DNA from: AC-69 sp035701505
Lineage (GTDB): Bacteria; Actinomycetota; UBA4738; HRBIN12
Assembly: GCA_035701505.1 (NCBI GenBank)
Contig: DASSSA010000133.1
Coordinates: forward strand, 1-64,000
Direction: 5' to 3'
DNA length: 64,000 bases
The notes below the pieces were generated by a model. It was given only the letters and a program-made list of their open reading frames with translations. It did no database searches and was not told where the DNA came from. Shown in pieces: positions 58,779 through 64,000 of the stretch; within the stretch, counting starts at the first letter, position 1; every line of letters starts with the position of its first letter. A program made the position numbers and the translations under genes.

Positions 58779-59905
58779 CACTCGTCCTCCTCCTCCATCG
58801 CGATCCCCTCTTGAGGCAGCACCGCGAATGTGTGCTCCCAACGCCAAGAGAGCCTTACTCGCTCACCCGGAGAGGGTGCACGCTCGGCGCCCAGGTTCTG
58901 GACCCAGACGGTCAGCGTCGCTCCGCCCGGGCCCTCCACCTTGTACTGGTGGCTCACCCCGATGTAGGTGGACATCCGGAGCAGGCCGCTGACGGTGTTC
59001 AAGCCGGGGGCGGACGTCCTATCGCTTTCGGGTTCGATCGTGATCTTCTCCGGCCTGACCCCCACCTTCACCGAGGCCCCGGATCCGAACGGGGCTCGCT
59101 CGGAGGGCAGGTTGACGGCGTCCCCCCCGGCTAGCAGGACGGTCGAGGTCCCGTTCCTTTGTTCCTTGAGCTCTCCATCGAGGAGGTTCGATGCGCCGAG
59201 GAAGCTCGCGACGAACTCGGTCTGCGGGTTCTCATAGACGTCTTCAGGGGGCCCGATCTGTTCGGCCTTGCCGTGCCGCATGACGGCCAGGCGGTTCGAC
59301 ATGGTCATGGCCTCTTCCTGGTCGTGTGTGACGTAGATGAAGGTGATGCCGACCTCCTCCTGGATCCGCTTCAGCTCGAGCTGCATCTGCTTGCGCAGCT
59401 TGAGGTCCAGGGCCCCCAGGGGCTCGTCGAGGAGGAGCACCTTGGGCCGGTTGACCAACGCGCGGGCCAAGGCCACCCGCTGCTGCTGGCCCCCGGACAT
59501 CTGGCCCGGCTTGCGCCGGTCGAAGCCAACCAGGTCCACGAGCCCGAGCGATTCCCTTACCCGTCGCTCGATCTCGGACTTGTCCACCTTCCTGCGGCGA
59601 AGGCCGAAGGCGACGTTCTCGAACACGTTGTAGTGGGGGAACAGGGCGTAGGACTGGAACACGGTGTTGACGTCGCGCCGGTACGGCGGCAGGTCCGTGA
59701 CGTCGCGGCCGCCCAGGTAGATCGTTCCTCGGGTGGGGTCATCGAAGCCACCGATCATTCGAAGCGTCGTGGTCTTCCCGCACCCCGACGGCCCGAGCAT
59801 GCTGAAGAACTCCCCCTCCTCGATGTCGAGGGAGAGATCGTCCACAGCGAGTGTTTCACCGAACGTCTTGGTGACGCGTTCGAGGCGAATGTCGACCTCG
59901 GGCAT
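58778..59905 (-). CDS. potA: Polyamine-type ABC transporter ATP-binding protein (PotA-like)
   Basis: A 375-residue ABC ATPase. Walker A is LGPSGCGKTTTLRMI, the Q loop VFQSYALFPH, the signature MSGGQQQRVALARAL, and Walker B LLLDEPLGALD with the H loop THDQEEAM. The C-terminal TOBE domain (VRPEKITIEPE) is present. The start is ATG at 59905 (MPEVDIRLERV), with GAGGGGAGGGGG upstream; the frame to 59977 lacks this. First gene of the pot set, 96 bases after the agmatinase stop. Confidence 0.92.
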   Translation of the reverse strand: MPEVDIRLERVTKTFGETLAVDDLSLDIEEGEFFSMLGPSGCGKTTTLRMIGGFDDPTRGTIYLGGRDVTDLPPYRRDVNTVFQSYALFPHYNVFENVAFGLRRRKVDKSEIERRVRESLGLVDLVGFDRRKPGQMSGGQQQRVALARALVNRPKVLLLDEPLGALDLKLRKQMQLELKRIQEEVGITFIYVTHDQEEAMTMSNRLAVMRHGKAEQIGPPEDVYENPQTEFVASFLGASNLLDGELKEQRNGTSTVLLAGGDAVNLPSERAPFGSGASVKVGVRPEKITIEPESDRTSAPGLNTVSGLLRMSTYIGVSHQYKVEGPGGATLTVWVQNLGAERAPSPGERVRLSWRWEHTFAVLPQEGIAMEEEDE

Positions 59906-59938
59906 CCCCCTCCCCTCTCGGAGTCGCCCCGGGCCGCG

Positions 59939-59966
59939 ATTATCCCCTAGGGCGCCCGCCATTATC
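59939..59966 (-). promoter_or_regulatory. Two GATAAT hexamers, candidate -10 elements of the pot operon
   Basis: GATAAT occurs twice on the minus strand (59944-59939 and 59966-59961), 22 bases apart, in the 96-base agmatinase-potA gap. The closer one would give a leader of about 27 bases before the potA ATG. No matching -35 elements are convincing. Confidence 0.3.
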
Positions 59967-59978
59967 ACCCCAAGCACC

Positions 59979-60001
59979 CTCGGCGCGCCCCCCGGGCCGA
60001 G
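59979..60001 (-). terminator. Possible hairpin after the agmatinase gene
   Basis: CTCGGC, an 11-base GC-rich loop, GCCGAG, touching the agmatinase stop codon. The stem is only six base pairs and lacks a T-run, so it is a weak candidate. Confidence 0.25.
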
Positions 60002-60978
60002 CTAGGGGCGCTCCGGCCGAGCCGGTCCTCCCGACCGGCGGAGGGCCATCCCGGACAGGACCTCGAGCACGACCCGGTGTCCGAGCAGGGCGGTGATCCC
60101 CGCGGGGTCGAACGGCGGCGAGACCTCGACCACCTCGATGCCGGCCAGGGGCACGGTTGAGGCGATCCGCCGCACGGCCGGAGAAGCTCGCGGGCATGGA
60201 GGCCGCCGGGCTCGGGCGTTCCGGTCCCCGGAGCGAACGCCGGATCGCAGACGTCGATGTCCACAGAGAGGAATACGTGCGGCAGGCCCACCACGTGCTG
60301 CAAGACCTCGTCCACGACCGGCTCGACGCCACGAGCGTAGATGTCGTCCATCAGGTACCACCGGAAGCCTTGCGAACGGGCCCATTCGAAATCCGACGGC
60401 GGCGGCCAGTAACCGCGCAGGCCGACCTGAACGATGTGCTCGCCGGACAGCGATCCCTCCTCGACGAGCAGGCGCAGTGGGGTCCCGTGACTCAGCCGGG
60501 GCTCCTCGTACGCGTCGTCGGCGTGCGCGTCGAAGTGGATCAGCCCCACGGGCTCCGGGTGCAACCGCTCGGCGACCGCGCCGACGTCGGGATGGGCGAT
60601 GGAGTGATCGCCCCCCAGGACGATCGGCACGGTCCCGGCGCCGAGGATCGCCGCGACCGACTCTCGGATGGCCCGATGGCTGAGTTCGGGGTACCCCGGG
60701 ACGACCTCGTCGCCGTGGTCAACCACCGTCAGGGTCTCGAAAGGGTCCACCCCGACGTCCATGTTCTGCCGGGAGGTTCCCCACAGGTAGTCGGCGTTCC
60801 TGATGGCCAGGGGCCCCAACCTTGCCCCGGGGCGGTTCGTGACCAGCTCGTCGGTCGGGGCTCCCAGGATCGCGACGTCGGCCCCGGCCAGCTCCTCGGC
60901 CTCCAGGACCAATGGCAGCTGCGCGAACGTTCCTCCCCGGCCGTAGGGCGGTTCCCCCGGCCGGTGGACCCGGGTCAC
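60002..60978 (-). pseudogene. Agmatinase/arginase-family ureohydrolase, frameshifted near the C-terminus
   Basis: A ureohydrolase-family gene that would be about 325 residues. Manganese-site motifs are intact: GGDHSIAHPD, HFDAHADD, SVDIDVCDPAFAPGTGTPEPGG. The reading frame is lost around 60178: after GGLHARELLR the frame continues as a proline/serine/arginine string to 59965, while the expected AVRRIASTVPLAGIEVVEVSPPFDPAG sits in another frame, ending at 60002. Adding one G there restores a full protein. Start is GTG at 60978 with AAGGGGG upstream. It may be a sequencing error, a recent pseudogene, or a programmed frameshift. Context next to potABCD fits agmatine-to-putrescine conversion. Confidence 0.7.
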
Positions 60979-60989
60979 GGACCGCCCCC

Positions 60990-62192
60990 TTACCCGCGCC
61001 GTTCGGCCTCGGGGGCCTTGGTCCCCCGGACCGTCCGGGTAGCCGCATGCCGGCTGGCCCTGCGTGCCGCCCACCCATTCCGCCGTGGCTGGCGTCGGGG
61101 GTCACTTCCCCTCGGGGCTCGGTCGCGGATCAACCTTGGCAACACGGCGGCGGCCGTGACGGCCACGATCACGATCCCGCCGACCACCAGCCGTCCGTTG
61201 ATGAAGGCCACCGCCAGCGCGCACATCGAGATGAGCGCGCTCCAGACGTACATGAGCAGCACGGCCTCGCGGTGGGAATGGCCGATGTCGAGCAGGCGGT
61301 GGTGGATGTGCTGTTTGTCGGCGTGGGTGATGCCGAGCCCCTTCCGCATGCGCCGGATGATCGCGAGCAATACATCGAGGAACGGGACGGCCAGCACCAG
61401 CAGCGGGACGGCGATGGGGATGGCCAGCGCGGCGAAGTCCCCCCGGCTGGGCCCATCCGCATCGCGGCCCACGCCGGAGATGGTCGCCACCCCCAGCATC
61501 AGCCCGAGCAGCATGGCCCCCGAGTCCCCCATGAAGATCTTGGCCGGATGGAAGTTCCATGGGAGGAACCCGAGGGCGGAGCCCGCGACGACCGCCGAGA
61601 TCAACGCTGCGGTCGAGGGGTCCGCTCCGCCCCCCGTCCTGTACATGTAGACGAAAAACGCGACCGCGGCGATCGCCACCATCCCCGCAGCGAGGCCGTC
61701 GAGCCCGTCGATCAGATTCACCGCGTTCATCATGGCCACCAACCACAACACCGTGAGCGGCACCGCGAGGTCGGGCGACAGCACGAGGATGCCCTGTCCG
61801 GGAAAATAGAAGTACAGGAACTGGACGCCGAACAGCACCAGCAGGCCCGCTCCAAGGATCTGGCCGGCCAGCTTGCCCAGGACGGAGACCCCTCGCGTGT
61901 CGTCTAGCAGGCCCACTCCGAGGATCACCAGTCCCGCCACGATCGCAGCGTCGGGATCGGACGTCGTCTCGTGCAGGCCGGACAGGAACGGGAGGACGCG
62001 AGACAGGCCGAGGCCCACCGCGAGGCCGACGAAGATCGCGATGCCACCAGCGGTCGGGGTGGGCTTGGGGTGCACCTTGCGGTCGGACGGGGGATCGATC
62101 CAACCGAGCCGAAGGGACAGCCTTCGGATCGCCGGGGTGGTGACGAACGTCGCGACGAGGCTGGCCGCGAAGACAACGAGGTAAGGGACCAC
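60990..62192 (-). CDS. WecA/TagO-type undecaprenyl-phosphate sugar-1-phosphate transferase
   Basis: A 400-residue membrane enzyme of the MraY/WecA family that moves GlcNAc-1-phosphate (or a related sugar phosphate) onto undecaprenyl phosphate to start teichoic-acid, O-antigen or arabinogalactan-type polymers. Aspartates lie in LGVGLLDDTRG and NLIDGLDGLAAG, IFMGDSGAMLLG is present, and the HIHHRLLDIGHSHR motif follows. About ten helices are visible, then a basic, Arg-rich tail of some 50 residues. The start is GTG at 62192; the alternative ATG at 62228 lies inside a hairpin. Confidence 0.88.
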   Translation of the reverse strand: MVPYLVVFAASLVATFVTTPAIRRLSLRLGWIDPPSDRKVHPKPTPTAGGIAIFVGLAVGLGLSRVLPFLSGLHETTSDPDAAIVAGLVILGVGLLDDTRGVSVLGKLAGQILGAGLLVLFGVQFLYFYFPGQGILVLSPDLAVPLTVLWLVAMMNAVNLIDGLDGLAAGMVAIAAVAFFVYMYRTGGGADPSTAALISAVVAGSALGFLPWNFHPAKIFMGDSGAMLLGLMLGVATISGVGRDADGPSRGDFAALAIPIAVPLLVLAVPFLDVLLAIIRRMRKGLGITHADKQHIHHRLLDIGHSHREAVLLMYVWSALISMCALAVAFINGRLVVGGIVIVAVTAAAVLPRLIRDRAPRGSDPRRQPRRNGWAARRASRHAATRTVRGTKAPEAERRG

Positions 62193-62201
62193 GTCGCGGT
62201 G

Positions 62202-62228
62202 ATGGTACCCCCGCGAGCGGGGGACCAT
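62202..62228 (-). terminator. Strong hairpin between glyA and the wecA-like gene
   Basis: ATGGT, one-base bulge, CCCCCGC, two-base loop, GCGGGGG, ACCAT. A 12-bp stem starting 7 bases past the glyA stop. There is no T-run, and it may attenuate expression of the downstream transferase. Confidence 0.5.
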
Positions 62229-62235
62229 CGCCGCC

Positions 62236-63507
62236 TCAACCGGGGTAGACCGGGAACCGCGCCACCAGGTCGCTGACGCGGGCCCGGCAGGCCGAGCGGA
62301 CGCGCTCGTCGTCGGGATGGCGAAGGACCTCGCCGAGGATGCCGGCGACCTCCTTCATCTCCGGCTCGTCCATTCCCAGCGTGGCCGGGCCCGGCGTTCC
62401 GACCCGAATGCCCGAGGGCTTCGCTGGGGGCGACGGATCGAATGGGATCGCGTTCTTGTTCAGGGCGATGCCGATGCCCTCGCTCGCGGATTCCGCTTCC
62501 GCGCCGCCGATCGACAACGGACGAAGGTCGGCCAGGACGAGATGGGAATCGGTCCCCCCCGAGACGATCCGGATCCCCTCGTCGGCCATACCCCCGGCCA
62601 GTGCCCGGGCCGAGCGGACGGTCCGCGCCGCGTAGTCGGCGAACTCCGGCGTGGTGGCCTCTCGAAGGGCCACCGCTTTGGCGGCGATGAGGTTCTCGAG
62701 CGGGCCCCCCTGCATCATGGGGAACACCGCGCGGTCGATGGCCTTCGCGTGCTCCTCGCGGCACACGATGATCGCCCCCCGGGGGCCACGGAGCGTCTTG
62801 TGCGTGGTGAAGGTCACCACGTCGGCATGCGGCACGGGGTTGGGGTAGGCGCCCCCGGCCACGAGGCCGATGAAGTGCGACGCGTCGACCCAGAACAGGG
62901 CTCCCACCTCGTCTGCGATCCGGCGGAACCCGGCGAAGTCGATCACTCGTGGATAGGCGGTGAACCCGGCCAGGATGATCTTCGGCCGATACTCCAACGC
63001 GAGATCCCTGATGCGATCGAGGTCCAGGAGCTCGGTCTGCGGGTCCACCTCGTAGGGCACGAAGGTGAACCACATCCCCGAGACGTTGACGGGCGACCCG
63101 TGGGTCAGGTGCCCGCCGTGCGACAGCTTCAGGGCCAGGACCTTCTCGTCCGACAGCGGACGGAGGAACGCGCCGAACACGGCCAGATTCGCTTGCGCCC
63201 CCGCGTGGGGCTGGACGTTCACGTGCTCCGCGCCGAACAGGTCCTTCGTCCGCTCGATGGCCAGCGTCTCGGAGACGTCGACGAACTCGCACCCGCCGTA
63301 GTACCGGCGCCCCGGATATCCCTCCGCGTACTTGTTGTTCATCGTGGACGCCATGGCCGCCAGCACGGCGGGGCTCGCGTAATTCTCCGAGGCGATCAAC
63401 CTCAGCGTGGTGCGTTCCCTGTTCAGCTCGTCCGCGATGGCCGCGGCGACCTCGGGGTCCGTGCGCCGCAGTGCTTCCCACTCGGCCACGAAGCCATCGT
63501 GGGTCAC
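62236..63507 (-). CDS. glyA: Serine hydroxymethyltransferase
   Basis: A 423-residue PLP enzyme converting serine and tetrahydrofolate to glycine and 5,10-methylene-THF, the main one-carbon source. LRLIASENYASPAVLAAMAS, EGYPGRRYYGGCEFVD and the Schiff-base lysine in VVTFTTHKTLRGPRG are intact. The start is GTG at 63507 with GAGGTGAAC upstream, overlapping the rpiB stop (GTGA). Confidence 0.97.
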   Translation of the reverse strand: MTHDGFVAEWEALRRTDPEVAAAIADELNRERTTLRLIASENYASPAVLAAMASTMNNKYAEGYPGRRYYGGCEFVDVSETLAIERTKDLFGAEHVNVQPHAGAQANLAVFGAFLRPLSDEKVLALKLSHGGHLTHGSPVNVSGMWFTFVPYEVDPQTELLDLDRIRDLALEYRPKIILAGFTAYPRVIDFAGFRRIADEVGALFWVDASHFIGLVAGGAYPNPVPHADVVTFTTHKTLRGPRGAIIVCREEHAKAIDRAVFPMMQGGPLENLIAAKAVALREATTPEFADYAARTVRSARALAGGMADEGIRIVSGGTDSHLVLADLRPLSIGGAEAESASEGIGIALNKNAIPFDPSPPAKPSGIRVGTPGPATLGMDEPEMKEVAGILGEVLRHPDDERVRSACRARVSDLVARFPVYPG

Positions 63508-63950
63508 AGTTCACCTCGCTCGATCATCGAGATCTCCTCCAGCCGGTTCACGTGGCGTCCTCCCTCGAACGGAGTGGCCAGCCACAGCTCCATGATCTCC
63601 CGGGCCAGCGTGGGGGCGACGATCCGGGCGCCCATCGACAGGACGTTCGCGTCGTTGTGCTGGCGGGACAGCCGGGCCGTGTACAGGTCGTTGCCCAGCG
63701 CCGCCCGGACACCCTGCACTTTGTTCGCCGTCATCTGCTCTCCCTGTCCCGAACCCCCGAGCACGATCCCGCGCTCGGACCTTCCCTCGGCGACCGCACG
63801 GGCCACCTTCACGCAGAACAGTGGGTAATCCACAGGCTCCTCGGAGTCCGTCCCGAGGTCCGCCACCTCGTGCCCCAACTCCTTCAGCACCTGCTTCAGC
63901 TCCTCCTTGAGGGGGAAACCGGCGTGGTCCGAGCCGATGGCGATCCGCAT
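63504..63950 (-). CDS. rpiB: Ribose-5-phosphate isomerase B
   Basis: A 148-residue isomerase of the pentose phosphate pathway. Sequence: RIAIGSDHAGFPLKEEL at the start, then GIVLGGSGQGEQMTANKVQG and LSRQHNDANVLSMGARI. The catalytic cysteine of enterobacterial RpiB is replaced by Gly-Ser-Gly, with the glutamate in GQGEQ serving instead, as described for the Mycobacterium enzyme. This supports an actinobacterial origin. ATG start at 63950. It is coupled to glyA. Confidence 0.95.
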   Translation of the reverse strand: MRIAIGSDHAGFPLKEELKQVLKELGHEVADLGTDSEEPVDYPLFCVKVARAVAEGRSERGIVLGGSGQGEQMTANKVQGVRAALGNDLYTARLSRQHNDANVLSMGARIVAPTLAREIMELWLATPFEGGRHVNRLEEISMIERGEL

Positions 63951-63954
63951 GGGT

Positions 63955-64000
63955 TCAGCCCACCCGCCTCGATGCGACGGAGAGGCCGCCGTACAGACCG
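63955..64000 (-). CDS. 3' end of an unidentified gene (14 residues before window edge)
   Basis: A frame runs into the window edge and ends with TGA at 63955, giving ...GLYGGLSVASRRVG. Only five bases separate it from rpiB. In Mycobacterium and Bacillus genomes a tsaC (sua5) or phosphatase gene lies near here, but 14 residues do not allow an identification. Confidence 0.3.
   Translation of the reverse strand, partial: GLYGGLSVASRRVG

Noticed and set aside
1..64000. tRNA, rRNA, CRISPR array, transposase or phage genes
   Set aside because: No tandem repeats with unique spacers, no DDE/HUH-type or integrase protein, and no cloverleaf-like stretch was recognised; gaps between genes are mostly too short. 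A covariance-model scan would be needed to exclude a short RNA gene.

Overview
The window is about 64 kb of dense, high-GC bacterial DNA. Gaps are short, many start codons are GTG, and adjacent genes often overlap by 1 or 4 bases. The chain etfBA - mnmA - ligA - gatCAB - serA, and the block rpiB - glyA - wecA-like - atpI/B/E/F/H/A/G/D/C - murA, both recall actinobacterial chromosomes. Together with the Cys-less RpiB this suggests an actinomycete, probably a deep-branching environmental lineage; that placement is an inference. Nearly all genes are on the minus strand. The exceptions are an EamA exporter, the etfB-etfA-pabBC operon with a small follow-on gene, and a Fur-family regulator. I saw no rRNA, tRNA, CRISPR array, insertion sequence or phage genes.

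Layout, low to high coordinate. 0-8.5 kb: an amino-acid permease cut by the window edge, two homoprotocatechuate-type catabolic enzymes (extradiol dioxygenase and aldehyde dehydrogenase), aminopeptidase N, branched-chain aminotransferase, a methyltransferase and AlgH/YqgE. 8.5-12.3 kb: a three-gene oxidative module (FAD amine/carotenoid-type oxidoreductase, GcvT/DmdA-like demethylase, and a Rieske-family oxygenase that lacks its Rieske domain). Two perfect, phased inverted repeats lie in its promoter. 12.3-20 kb: an MFS exporter with a relic of a second MFS gene behind it, serA with a class V aminotransferase, a stand-alone Rieske ferredoxin with its FAD reductase, and another MFS protein. 20-36 kb: gatB, gatA and gatC (split by the EamA gene), an HD-GYP and HEAT-repeat pair with similar N-termini, a FolD with replaced catalytic residues, ligA, a UPF0280 protein, mnmA, and the divergent etfBA-pabBC operon.

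36-48 kb: small zinc-binding proteins, a GNAT enzyme, enoyl-CoA hydratase, a Fur regulator converging on a nickel/cobalt permease, an acyl-CoA mutase with its MeaB chaperone, two SCP2-like proteins around an alcohol dehydrogenase, and an envelope trio (murA, a phosphatase-like polytopic protein, a CPBP protease). 48-64 kb: the full F-type ATP synthase operon, then a polyamine ABC transporter (potABCD type) with a frameshifted agmatinase, then a wecA-like transferase, glyA and rpiB. The polyamine module sits inside an otherwise conserved wecA-atp neighbourhood.

Most of the window is housekeeping. The observations most worth following up are the Rieske-less oxygenase and its paired operators, the catalytically altered FolD, the HD-GYP/HEAT pair, the CRP-like palindrome before the ATP synthase operon, and the frameshifted agmatinase.
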